Positions 1 to 5,205 of a stretch of DNA of 6,615 bases are shown here, piece by piece. A model generated the notes under the pieces. That model was not told where the DNA came from. It worked only from the letters and a program-made list of their open reading frames with translations, and did not search any database. Position 1 is the first letter of the stretch; each line of letters starts with the position of its first letter. Source of the stretch: Acidobacteriota bacterium (GTDB lineage: Bacteria; Acidobacteriota; JAAYUB01; JAMOQF01); assembly GCA_027040585.1 (NCBI GenBank), contig JALULU010000317.1:1-6615 (forward strand), given 5' to 3'. The position numbers were made by a program, and so were the translations under genes.

Positions 1-621
1 GCTGGCGCTTATGATGCAAAAACAGGAGAATATGTAACAGTTAGGAGTGATGATTACAAAGGTAAGTGGACAGTTGTTTGCTTTTACCCTGCAGATTTTA
101 CCTTTGTATGTCCAACTGAAATTGCTGCAATGAATGCTGCACTACCATTTTTAGAAAAGTTAGGTGTAAAGGTTTTAGCGGTGTCAACTGATACTAAATA
201 TTCTCACAAGAGATTTGTTGAGACAGAACCTTTACTGAAAGATTTAAAACTTAGAATTGCTGAAGATCCAACTGGTGAAGTTTCCAGAAAGTTTGGAGTT
301 ATGATTGAAGGTGCCGGGCTTGCTTTAAGGGGTAGATTTTTAATCAATCCAGATGGAATTATTGTTGCAGAAGAAGTTCAAGCACCACCTGTTGGAAGAA
401 GTGTTAAGGAATTTTTAAGACAGATAATTGCACATCAGCACTCACATAAAAGTGGTGAGGTATGCCCTGCTAATTGGAGACCTGGTAAAAAGACATTGCC
501 AGTTAATACCGATGAAGTTCCCCTTACTGGAAATGTTGGAAAGTATGTAACCATAAACGACCTTGTTGATGAAGAAGATGTGAAAGAAATGGAAAAATTA
601 GTTAACGATTTTTTAGGTTAG
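1..621 (+). CDS. ahpC: AhpC-type typical 2-Cys peroxiredoxin, 5' end outside the window
   Basis: Cytoplasmic thiol peroxidase that reduces H2O2 and organic hydroperoxides. The frame is open from base 1 and gives 206 visible residues; the first Met in frame, at 130, lies after the active site and cannot be the true start. The peroxidatic Cys sits in FTFVCPTE (codon 109-111, visible residue 37). The resolving Cys is in GEVCPANW (codon 463-465, residue 155). Their spacing of 118 matches AhpC/Prx1 proteins (119 in E. coli AhpC as I recall it), and perhaps a dozen N-terminal residues are missing. After the resolving Cys there are 51 more residues, about 30 more than in E. coli AhpC, ending in an acidic, helix-like tail. 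No AhpF or thioredoxin reductase is in the window, so the electron donor is unknown. A terminator follows directly. The family is certain; the donor is not. Confidence 0.95.
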   Translation, partial: AGAYDAKTGEYVTVRSDDYKGKWTVVCFYPADFTFVCPTEIAAMNAALPFLEKLGVKVLAVSTDTKYSHKRFVETEPLLKDLKLRIAEDPTGEVSRKFGVMIEGAGLALRGRFLINPDGIIVAEEVQAPPVGRSVKEFLRQIIAHQHSHKSGEVCPANWRPGKKTLPVNTDEVPLTGNVGKYVTINDLVDEEDVKEMEKLVNDFLG

Positions 622-636
622 TTAACCACTAAAAGG

Positions 637-680
637 GGGAGGGACAGGGCTAATTTTTTAGGTCTGTCCCTTTATTTTAA
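637..680 (+). terminator. Intrinsic terminator after ahpC
   Basis: The inverted repeat GGGACAG (641-647) / CTGTCCC (664-670) extends inward through a G-T pair and, past one mismatch, C-G, T-A and A-T pairs (650-653 with 658-661). It extends outward by A640-T671. The T-rich tail TTTATTTT follows. It begins 20 bases after the ahpC stop and separates ahpC from the next gene. Confidence 0.8.
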
Positions 681-691
681 ATTTTAGGAGT

Positions 692-720
692 TTGCTCTTT
701 GAAAGAATGTGTGATATTTT
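692..720 (+). promoter_or_regulatory. Possible sigma-70-type promoter for the TSUP gene
   Basis: A -35-like TTGCTC (692-697) is 17 bases from TATTTT (715-720). The -10 element is preceded by TGA (712-714), giving an extended -10 (TGnTATTTT). Transcription would start near 727, leaving a leader of about 24 bases that contains the ribosome binding site. The match is moderate in an AT-rich background, but the position just after a terminator makes sense. Confidence 0.38.
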
Positions 721-737
721 TAATTTTTCTTTTAAAA

Positions 738-743
738 AAGGAG
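738..743 (+). promoter_or_regulatory. Ribosome binding site fixing the GTG start at 751
   Basis: AAGGAG lies seven bases before GTG 751. The codon just upstream in the same frame (748-750) is TAA, so no earlier in-frame start is possible. Confidence 0.75.
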
Positions 744-750
744 ATAATAA

Positions 751-1113
751 GTGGGATTAACTATAGGTTATATACTCCTTGGACTTATAGCAGGTGTAGC
801 AAGTGGACTTGTTGGGATAGGTGGTGGGATAATAATTGTTCCTGCACTTGTATTTATTTTTAAATTTTCGCAACATCAGGCGCAGGGTACAACCCTTGCT
901 TTAATGATTCCACCAATAGGAATTCTTGCTGCTTGGACCTACTTTAAAGAAGGTTATGTAGACATAAGAGTTGCCATTCTGGTATGTATTGGTTTTGTTG
1001 TTGGTGGATATTTTGGAGCTAAAATTGCTTCGATTATACCAGATCTAATGCTTGAGAAAATTTTTGGCACTGTACTTGTGATTACTGGACTTTATATGAT
1101 TTTCTGGAAGTAA
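751..1113 (+). CDS. Half-length TSUP (TauE/SafE, DUF81) family membrane protein
   Basis: A 120-aa inner-membrane protein of the TSUP family, whose members export or import sulfite, sulfoacetate, organosulfonates and related anions. The N-terminal family signature GLVGIGGGIIIVPALV lies at residues 19-34, followed by SQHQAQGTTL (40-49), which resembles the family's conserved loop. About four hydrophobic segments can be seen, at roughly 4-20, 24-37, 49-63 and 72-90, with another at 104-118. Full TSUP proteins have about 250 residues in two repeats, so this is a single repeat. The reading frame is intact, with a GTG start, a good ribosome binding site and a normal stop, which argues for a real half-size protein that would have to dimerise. 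The substrate cannot be told from sequence. It has its own possible promoter and converges on bcp with two bases between the stops. Confidence 0.85.
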   Translation: MGLTIGYILLGLIAGVASGLVGIGGGIIIVPALVFIFKFSQHQAQGTTLALMIPPIGILAAWTYFKEGYVDIRVAILVCIGFVVGGYFGAKIASIIPDLMLEKIFGTVLVITGLYMIFWK

Positions 1114-1134
1114 ATTTATTTTTTAATTTCTTCC
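1106..1134. terminator. Hairpin spanning the convergent stops of the TSUP gene and bcp
   Basis: GGAAG (1106-1110) plus AAATT (1112-1116) pairs with AATTT (1125-1129) plus CTTCC (1130-1134). T1111 is bulged and an 8-base T-rich loop closes the stem. Both stop codons (1111-1113 and 1116-1118) lie inside it. No clear T-tract follows on either strand, so it is a weak two-way terminator candidate or a 3'-end stabilising structure. Confidence 0.4.
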
Positions 1135-1574
1135 TCTAACGCTTTTAGAACCTCTTCAACGTGTCCCTTTACCTTAACTTTTTTCCACTCTTTTCTTATG
1201 TTTCCTTCTGGATCTATCAGGAAAGTTGATCTTATTGTTCCAAAATACTCTTTACCGTACATTTTCTTTTTGCCCCATGTTCCATATGCTTCGTGAACCT
1301 TATGCTCAGGATCGCTTAACAGGGTAATATTTAAATTGTGCTTTTCAGAAAATCTTTGATGGCTTTTTTCTGAATCTTTACTGATTCCAACAATTTCTGC
1401 ACCTAACTTTTTAAATTCTTCTTTTTTTTCAGTAAAACCAATTGCTTCTCTGGTGCAACCACTTGTATTGTCTTTTGGGTAAAAATATAGAATCAGCCAT
1501 TTTCCTTTAAAGTCGTCCAAAGATACAACATTTCCATCTTTATCATTTAAGGAAAAAAAAGGTGCTTTATTCAT
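1116..1574 (-). CDS. bcp: BCP/PrxQ-type thiol peroxidase with a single cysteine
   Basis: A 152-aa cytoplasmic peroxiredoxin of the BCP/PrxQ subfamily, reducing H2O2 and alkyl hydroperoxides. The active-site motif FYPKDNTSGCTREA places the peroxidatic Cys at residue 40, with the conserved Thr after it and the conserved Arg in GTIRSTFLIDPEG (about 112-124). Many BCP proteins have a resolving Cys five residues later; here that position is Ile 45, and Cys 40 is the only cysteine in the protein. It must therefore work as a 1-Cys enzyme, with an outside thiol or another redox partner. The ATG at 1572-1574 is supported by AAAAGGA nine bases upstream. The N-terminus is a few residues shorter than I expect for the family. 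It is transcribed away from the rubredoxin operon from an extended -10 promoter. Confidence 0.95.
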   Translation of the reverse strand: MNKAPFFSLNDKDGNVVSLDDFKGKWLILYFYPKDNTSGCTREAIGFTEKKEEFKKLGAEIVGISKDSEKSHQRFSEKHNLNITLLSDPEHKVHEAYGTWGKKKMYGKEYFGTIRSTFLIDPEGNIRKEWKKVKVKGHVEEVLKALEEEIKK

Positions 1575-1604
1575 ATTATTTATCCTTTTAAAAGATTGAA
1601 ATTT

Positions 1605-1613
1605 ATTATATCA
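1605..1613 (-). promoter_or_regulatory. Extended -10 promoter of bcp
   Basis: On the minus strand TGATATAAT is a perfect extended -10 (TGn plus TATAAT, the hexamer at 1605-1610). Transcription would start near 1598, about 24 bases before the bcp ATG and upstream of its ribosome binding site. No good -35 is seen at 16-18 bases (AACAAT at best), which an extended -10 can tolerate. The palindrome at 1612-1631 overlaps the upstream edge. Confidence 0.6.
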
Positions 1614-1631
1614 TTTCTCATACGAGAATTG
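1612..1631. promoter_or_regulatory. Imperfect palindrome, candidate operator in the bcp/rubredoxin spacer
   Basis: TTCTC (1615-1619) and GAGAA (1624-1628) flank ATAC. Extending to 1612-1631, eight of ten base pairs are symmetrical. It lies in the region between -35 and -10 of the bcp promoter and upstream of the rubredoxin gene, a position where a bound repressor could affect both directions. It does not look like the palindromes before perR. The binding protein is unknown. Confidence 0.4.
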
Positions 1632-1669
1632 TTTTAAAAATTATTAACAGTAAATTTTTGGAGGTAATT

Positions 1670-1834
1670 ATGAAAAAATATAGATGTACAGTTTGTGGTT
1701 ATGTTTATGATCCGGCAGCTGGAGATCCCGACAGTGGTATTGAACCGGGAACTCCTTTTGAAGAAATACCCGATGATTGGGTTTGTCCAATTTGTGGTGT
1801 AAGTAAAGAAGATTTTGAAGAAGTGGAGGAATAA
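1670..1834 (+). CDS. rub: Rubredoxin
   Basis: A 54-aa one-iron electron carrier of the cytoplasm. The four Fe-binding cysteines are in CTVCGY (residues 6 and 9) and CPICG (39 and 42), with the family's YVYDPAAGDP and DDWVCP segments; length and pattern are textbook. GGAGG at 1660-1664, five bases before ATG, sets the start. The next gene, the flavodiiron protein, starts two bases after the rubredoxin stop, and its ribosome binding site GGAGG (1825-1829) lies inside the end of this gene, so the two are probably translated together. This pairing fits rubredoxin as the direct electron donor to the flavodiiron protein, and it may also serve the superoxide reductase and rubrerythrin downstream. 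I could not fix its promoter in the 95-bp spacer: TTGAAA at 1596-1601 is a possible -35, but no convincing -10 follows. Confidence 0.97.
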   Translation: MKKYRCTVCGYVYDPAAGDPDSGIEPGTPFEEIPDDWVCPICGVSKEDFEEVEE

Positions 1835-1836
1835 CT

Positions 1837-3012
1837 ATGGCTAAAAGACCACTAAATAATAGGGTTTTTGAAGTTGGAGTAATAGATTGGGATAGGCAGA
1901 TATTCGATGAGTTAATACCCCTTCCAAATGGTACAAGTTACAATTCCTATTTAATTTTTGGTGGTGAAAAAATTGCTCTGGTTGATACCGTAGACCCAGC
2001 TAAAAGAGATATTTTGTTTTCTAATTTAGAGGATGCTGGTGTTACTAAAATTGACTATGTGATTTCAAATCACGCTGAACAGGACCATTCGGGCTCCATA
2101 CCATTTGTTCTTGAAAAATTTCCTGAGGCTAAAGTTGTTACAAATGAGAAGTGTAAGGGATTTTTAAAGGATTTGCTGCTAATTCCCGATGAGAAATTTT
2201 TAGTGGTCTCAGACGGTGAAGAACTCTCACTTGGTGATGTTAAATTAAAATTTCTCCTTACCCCCTGGGTGCATTGGCCTGAGACCATGGTTACATATTT
2301 AGTTGAGGATAAGATACTTTTTTCCTGTGATTTTTTTGGTTCTCACAGGGCAGCGAGTCATCTCTTTGTTGAAGATAAATATAAGGTTATTGAGGAGGCA
2401 AAGAGATATTATGCCGAGATAATGATGCCCTTTAGGGCGCAGATCAGGAAAAATATTGAAAAGATTTCTTCACTTGAAATTGATATGATTGCCCCAAGCC
2501 ATGGACCTGTTTACCCAGATCCAGAATTGATTATTGAAGCATACAAAGATTGGATATCAGATAGGGTGAAGAAAAAAGTTTTAATCCCCTATGTTTCAAT
2601 GCATGGAAGCACTGAGGCGATTGTGAATTTTCTTGTGGATAAATTTATTGAAGCAGGAATTGAGGTAATACCCCTTAATTTGCCAAAAACTGATATAGGT
2701 GTTCTTGCAATGGAGTTGGTTGATGCATCAACTGTGATATTTGCAGCTCCTTATGTTCTTGCTGGTGCTCATCCAGCAGTGGTTTATGCTGCATATCTTA
2801 CAAATGCCTTGAGGCCAAAGACAAAATTTATTTCAATTGTCTCTTCCTACGGTTGGGGTGGAAAGGGAATTGACCAGATAAAGGGATTACTCCCAAATTT
2901 AAAGGCTGAAATTGTAGATACCTTGATGATTAAGGGACATCCAAAGGATGAAGATTTTAAAGGGCTGGATGAGCTTGTAAAAAAGATTTTAGATAAAAAC
3001 AACAATTTATAA
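1837..3012 (+). CDS. fprA: Class A flavodiiron protein (rubredoxin:oxygen/NO oxidoreductase)
   Basis: A 391-aa cytoplasmic enzyme that reduces O2 to water, and in some relatives NO to N2O, with electrons from rubredoxin. The N-terminal metallo-beta-lactamase-like domain (about 1-245) carries the full set of diiron ligands: H79, E81, D83 and H84 in SNHAEQDHSGS, H146 in PWVHWPET, D165 in FSCDFFGSH and H222 in APSHGP. The C-terminal flavodoxin-like domain (about 246-391) has the FMN phosphate loop SMHGSTE (254-260), APYVLAGAHP (304-313) and SSYGWGG (336-342). It ends without a fused rubredoxin or flavin reductase domain, hence class A. The separate rubredoxin gene two bases upstream is its likely partner. 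Sequence cannot decide O2 versus NO preference, but the neighbours favour O2 removal. Confidence 0.96.
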   Translation: MAKRPLNNRVFEVGVIDWDRQIFDELIPLPNGTSYNSYLIFGGEKIALVDTVDPAKRDILFSNLEDAGVTKIDYVISNHAEQDHSGSIPFVLEKFPEAKVVTNEKCKGFLKDLLLIPDEKFLVVSDGEELSLGDVKLKFLLTPWVHWPETMVTYLVEDKILFSCDFFGSHRAASHLFVEDKYKVIEEAKRYYAEIMMPFRAQIRKNIEKISSLEIDMIAPSHGPVYPDPELIIEAYKDWISDRVKKKVLIPYVSMHGSTEAIVNFLVDKFIEAGIEVIPLNLPKTDIGVLAMELVDASTVIFAAPYVLAGAHPAVVYAAYLTNALRPKTKFISIVSSYGWGGKGIDQIKGLLPNLKAEIVDTLMIKGHPKDEDFKGLDELVKKILDKNNNL

Positions 3013-3028
3013 ATTTTAGGAGGATAAA

Positions 3029-3538
3029 ATGTTAAAAAATAAAATGAAAGAAGCACTTAACAAGCAGATTAATGAAGAGTTTTACTCTGCTTATCTCTAT
3101 CTTGCAATGTCTGCATATTTTGAGTCCACAGGGCTTAAAGGATTTGCAAATTGGATGATGGTTCAGTACAAAGAGGAAATGGATCACGCCATGAAATTTT
3201 ATAGATATATTCTCTCTCATGGTGAAGATGTAAAACTTATGGCAATTAAAGAACCGCCAAATAAATGGAAATCTCCACTTCATGCATTTGAAGAGACCCT
3301 TAAACATGAACAACACATAACAAAGTGTATGAATGACCTTGTGGATATTGCTGAAGAATTAAAGGATAGGGCTACATACAATTTCTTACAGTGGTTTATA
3401 GATGAGCAAGTTGAGGAAGAGGAAAATGACAGAGAAATAATTGATAGATTAAAACTCATAGAGGGCAGCAAACATGGACTTTTTATGTTAGATAAAGATT
3501 TAGCACAGAGGCAATACACACCTGATACTGGTGAATAG
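3029..3538 (+). CDS. ftnA: Bacterial non-haem ferritin
   Basis: A 169-aa iron-storage protein expected to form a 24-subunit shell that oxidises Fe(II) and stores ferric mineral. All ferroxidase-centre residues fall at the same numbers as in E. coli FtnA: E17, E50, H53, E94, Q127 and E130. The segments NEEFYSAYLYLAMS and FLQWFIDEQVEEE are typical. AGGAGGA (3018-3024) precedes the ATG. It lies 16 bases after fprA and 11 before the winged-helix gene, so it belongs to the rubredoxin-fprA transcript. Its role here is likely to hold Fe(II) out of reach of peroxide, including iron released during oxygen exposure. No haem-ligating Met at the bacterioferritin position was identified, so ferritin rather than bacterioferritin. 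Confidence 0.96.
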   Translation: MLKNKMKEALNKQINEEFYSAYLYLAMSAYFESTGLKGFANWMMVQYKEEMDHAMKFYRYILSHGEDVKLMAIKEPPNKWKSPLHAFEETLKHEQHITKCMNDLVDIAEELKDRATYNFLQWFIDEQVEEEENDREIIDRLKLIEGSKHGLFMLDKDLAQRQYTPDTGE

Positions 3539-3549
3539 GAGGTGTTTAG

Positions 3550-3729
3550 ATGACAAATGAAGAAAAAGTCTTGGATGCATTTTTAAAGGCTGATAAAGAA
3601 TTAAGACCCGGTGATGTTGCTGAGATGACTGGAATAGATAAAAAAGAAGTTTCAAAGATAATAAGTAAATTAAAAAAAGAGGGGAAAGTTTTCAGTCCTA
3701 AAAGATGCTACTATGCCGCAAAAAAATAA
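3550..3729 (+). CDS. Small winged-helix-like DNA-binding protein, 59 aa
   Basis: A tiny protein with a clear helix-turn-helix pattern: LRPGDVAEMTGIDKKEVSKI (18-37), a recognition-helix-like segment through SKIISKLKKEGKV (35-47), then a short wing-like strand pair ending SPKRCYYAAKK. It is the size of one minimal winged-helix domain with no sensor domain. A single Cys (53) sits in the wing. The full Shine-Dalgarno AGGAGGTG (3537-3544) overlaps the ferritin stop and is seven bases from the ATG, so the gene is real and probably translated with ferritin. I recall similar stand-alone proteins of about 60 aa in other anaerobes but cannot name a family or function. It may be an accessory regulator of this cluster; that is inference from position only. 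Confidence 0.8.
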   Translation: MTNEEKVLDAFLKADKELRPGDVAEMTGIDKKEVSKIISKLKKEGKVFSPKRCYYAAKK

Positions 3730-3734
3730 AAGAC

Positions 3735-3763
3735 TTGATAATCAGGCAAATTTAATGTAAAAT
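3735..3763 (+). promoter_or_regulatory. Sigma-70-type promoter of the perR-dfx-rbr operon
   Basis: TTGATA (3735-3740), then a spacer of exactly 17 bases, then TAAAAT (3758-3763): five of six matches to consensus in the -10 and four of six in the -35. It starts six bases after the stop of the winged-helix gene, with no terminator between, so some read-through from upstream is also possible. Transcription would begin near 3770, giving a leader of about 38 bases to the TTG start. Confidence 0.65.
3736..3744. promoter_or_regulatory. Short palindrome over the perR -35, candidate Fur/PerR-family site
   Basis: TGATAATCA is a perfect 9-base palindrome. Its first seven bases, TGATAAT, equal one half of the known 7-1-7 Fur-family box. 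The matching second half (ATTATCA) is absent, so this is a half site at best. It overlaps the -35 element. Confidence 0.3.
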
Positions 3764-3767
3764 TGAT

Positions 3768-3778
3768 TTTGATTCAAA
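3768..3778. promoter_or_regulatory. Palindrome at the perR transcription start, candidate autoregulatory operator
   Basis: TTTGATTCAAA is a perfect 11-base palindrome centred at 3773, directly at the expected transcription start. The half-element TTGAT occurs three times on the plus strand in this promoter, at 3735, 3763 and 3769. The position suits repression by the PerR encoded just downstream, but it is not the B. subtilis PerR consensus. Confidence 0.35.
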
Positions 3779-3796
3779 TGCGTTTTTTTTGCAAAG

Positions 3797-3803
3797 AGGA
3801 GGG
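3797..3803 (+). promoter_or_regulatory. Ribosome binding site deciding the TTG start of perR
   Basis: AGGAGGG ends four bases before TTG 3808-3810. Upstream candidates in the same frame (TTG 3763, ATG 3778) have no ribosome binding site, and TTG 3763 begins on the last base of the -10 element. Confidence 0.8.
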
Positions 3804-3807
3804 AATT

Positions 3808-4200
3808 TTGAAAAATACAAAACAGAGAGAGGTCATCTTAGGTGTCATAGATAAGATGAAAAGAGAAAAACTTCACTACAAAGTTGAGGATGTCTACCTT
3901 TATCTTAAAAGTCAGGGATATTCTATAAATTTATCTACAATTTATAGAAATTTTAATGATTTTGTGGAGAAGGGTTTACTTTTAAAATTTATTCTATCTG
4001 ATGGAACAGCAGTTTTCGATGCCAATGTCTTTGAACATGCACATTTTAAATGTTTAAAATGTGGCAAGATAGAAGACCTCAGTTTTAAAAATATGGGGAT
4101 TAATTTTAAAAAAGAAACTCTTGAAAGTAAGGGATATAATTTAAAAAATATCTCTGTATTGGTAGAGGGTTTATGTAGTGATTGTTTTAAAAAGAATTAA
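3808..4200 (+). CDS. perR: PerR-like Fur-family peroxide-sensing repressor
   Basis: A 130-aa metal-dependent repressor counted from TTG 3808. An N-terminal winged helix has a recognition helix near NLSTIYRNFNDF (41-52). The C-terminal dimerisation domain holds the structural zinc site of four cysteines: CLKC (82, 85) and CSDC (123, 126). The regulatory metal ligands line up with B. subtilis PerR: H23, D71 (FDANVFEHAH), H77, H79 and D90 (GKIEDL). Aspartate rather than glutamate at 90, together with D71, is the pattern that separates peroxide-sensing PerR from iron-sensing Fur. In PerR, H2O2 oxidises the Fe-binding histidines and releases DNA. The gene leads an operon with superoxide reductase and rubrerythrin, has its own promoter, and the palindromes there suggest autorepression. 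The alternative, an iron-sensing Fur, is less likely. Confidence 0.92.
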   Translation: MKNTKQREVILGVIDKMKREKLHYKVEDVYLYLKSQGYSINLSTIYRNFNDFVEKGLLLKFILSDGTAVFDANVFEHAHFKCLKCGKIEDLSFKNMGINFKKETLESKGYNLKNISVLVEGLCSDCFKKN

Positions 4201-4223
4201 AAATTTAATTTAAGGAGGAAAAA

Positions 4224-4610
4224 ATGGCTAAAAGAAGAGAAGTTTATATCTGTAAAAAATGTGGAAATATTGTGGAAGTTTTACATGGTGGAGCAGGAAA
4301 ATTAACCTGTTGTGGTGAGGAAATGGTTTTGTTTGAAGAAAAAACTGCCGATACTTCCACAGAAAAACATGTGCCTTTTATAAAGAGGGAAGGAAATAAG
4401 TATGTTGTTTTAATTGGTGAAAATGCTCTACATCCAATGGAAGAAAAGCACTACATTGAATGGATTGAGCTTGTTGTAGATGGTGCAGTTTACAGAAGAT
4501 TTTTAAATCCGGGAGATAAGCCAGAGGCAATTTTTGAGGTACCAGAGGGAAAAGAAGTCTTTGCAAGGGAATACTGTAATATTCATGGACTCTGGAGAGG
4601 AGAACTTTAA
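4224..4610 (+). CDS. dfx: Desulfoferrodoxin, two-iron superoxide reductase
   Basis: A 128-aa cytoplasmic enzyme reducing superoxide to H2O2 without making O2. The N-terminal desulforedoxin-like domain binds centre I through C10, C13, C29 and C30 (CKKC and TCCGEEM). The catalytic centre II has H49, H70, H76, C118 and H121 (TEKHVPF, ALHPMEEKHYIEW, EYCNIHGLW), and the catalytic pair E47-K48 comes directly before H49. Every known ligand is present and the length is normal for the 2Fe class. AAGGAGG at 4212-4218 precedes the ATG, and the gene starts 23 bases after perR. The H2O2 it produces would be handled by rubrerythrin, encoded next, and by the peroxiredoxins nearby. Rubredoxin is the usual electron donor. 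Confidence 0.97.
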   Translation: MAKRREVYICKKCGNIVEVLHGGAGKLTCCGEEMVLFEEKTADTSTEKHVPFIKREGNKYVVLIGENALHPMEEKHYIEWIELVVDGAVYRRFLNPGDKPEAIFEVPEGKEVFAREYCNIHGLWRGEL

Positions 4611-4621
4611 GGAGGTTTTTT

Positions 4622-5200
4622 ATGGGTAAAAGTTTAAAGGGAACAAAAACTGAAAAGAATTTATTAACTGCTTTTGCAGGAGAATCTCAGGCAAGGAATA
4701 GATATGACTATTTTGCATCACAGGCAAAAAAGGAAGGTTATGTTCAGATTTCTAAAATATTTTCTGAAACAGCTTTAAATGAAAAGGAACACGCAAAAAG
4801 ACTTTTTAAATTCCTTGAAGGTGGTGAAGTAGAGATTTCAGCCTCATTTCCAGCAGGTAAAATTGGAACAACAGCTGAGAATCTCAAATCTGCAGCTGAA
4901 GGTGAAAACTATGAACACTCAAAAATGTATCCTGAGTTTGCAAAACTTGCCCAGGAAGAGGGATTTAATGAAATAGCTGCTGTTTTTAGAGCGATAGCAA
5001 AGGCTGAGGTAGGACATGAGGCAAGGTTTTTAAAACTACTTGAAAATATTGAAAAGGATAAAGTATTTAAGAGAGAAGGTAAGGTGAGATGGAGATGTAG
5101 TAATTGTGGATATATTCACGAGGGACCAGAACCACCTGAAAAATGCCCTGCCTGTGCCCACCCAAAAGCATATTTTGAATTGCTTGTTGAAAATTATTGA
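4622..5200 (+). CDS. rbr: Rubrerythrin, NADH-dependent peroxide reductase component
   Basis: A 192-aa cytoplasmic peroxidase of anaerobes that reduces H2O2 to water. The N-terminal ferritin-like four-helix domain (about 1-145) carries the diiron ligands E21, E54 and H57 (NEKEH), E95 and E98 (GENYE), and E129 and H132 (AEVGHE). The C-terminal rubredoxin-like domain has C159 and C162 (WRCSNCGY) and C175 and C178 (EKCPACAHPKAYFELL). This is the classic domain order, not the reverse one. AAGGAGGT overlaps the desulfoferrodoxin stop and the ATG follows 11 bases after that stop, so the two are very likely co-translated. This pairs a superoxide reductase with the enzyme that removes its product. Electrons probably come through the rubredoxin at 1670-1834. 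Confidence 0.97.
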   Translation: MGKSLKGTKTEKNLLTAFAGESQARNRYDYFASQAKKEGYVQISKIFSETALNEKEHAKRLFKFLEGGEVEISASFPAGKIGTTAENLKSAAEGENYEHSKMYPEFAKLAQEEGFNEIAAVFRAIAKAEVGHEARFLKLLENIEKDKVFKREGKVRWRCSNCGYIHEGPEPPEKCPACAHPKAYFELLVENY

Positions 5201-5205
5201 TTTTT

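Noticed and set aside
130..621. A short peroxiredoxin starting at ATG 130.
   Set aside because: It would lack the peroxidatic Cys at 109-111. The frame is open to base 1 with clear AhpC sequence, so this is an internal Met.
699..863. Small frame from TTG 699, preceded by AGGAG at 686-690 (54 codons).
   Set aside because: It overlaps the TSUP gene by over 100 bases and turns into an unlikely Trp/Cys-rich stretch where it shares sequence with the real gene. The AGGAG is probably chance.
1602..1617. PerR/Fur box in the AT-rich part of the bcp/rubredoxin spacer.
   Set aside because: TTATTAT matches one half of the B. subtilis PerR consensus at six of seven bases, but the second half does not fit. 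Such a match is expected by chance in AT-rich DNA.
2070..3519. Several minus-strand open frames under fprA and ferritin.
   Set aside because: They are Ser/Phe/Lys-rich mirror translations of well-conserved genes with no start signals.
3763..3807. Longer perR with a start at TTG 3763 or ATG 3778.
   Set aside because: TTG 3763 begins on the last base of the -10 element and ATG 3778 has no ribosome binding site. The AGGAGGG at 3797-3803 is correctly placed for TTG 3808, which also gives the usual family N-terminus.
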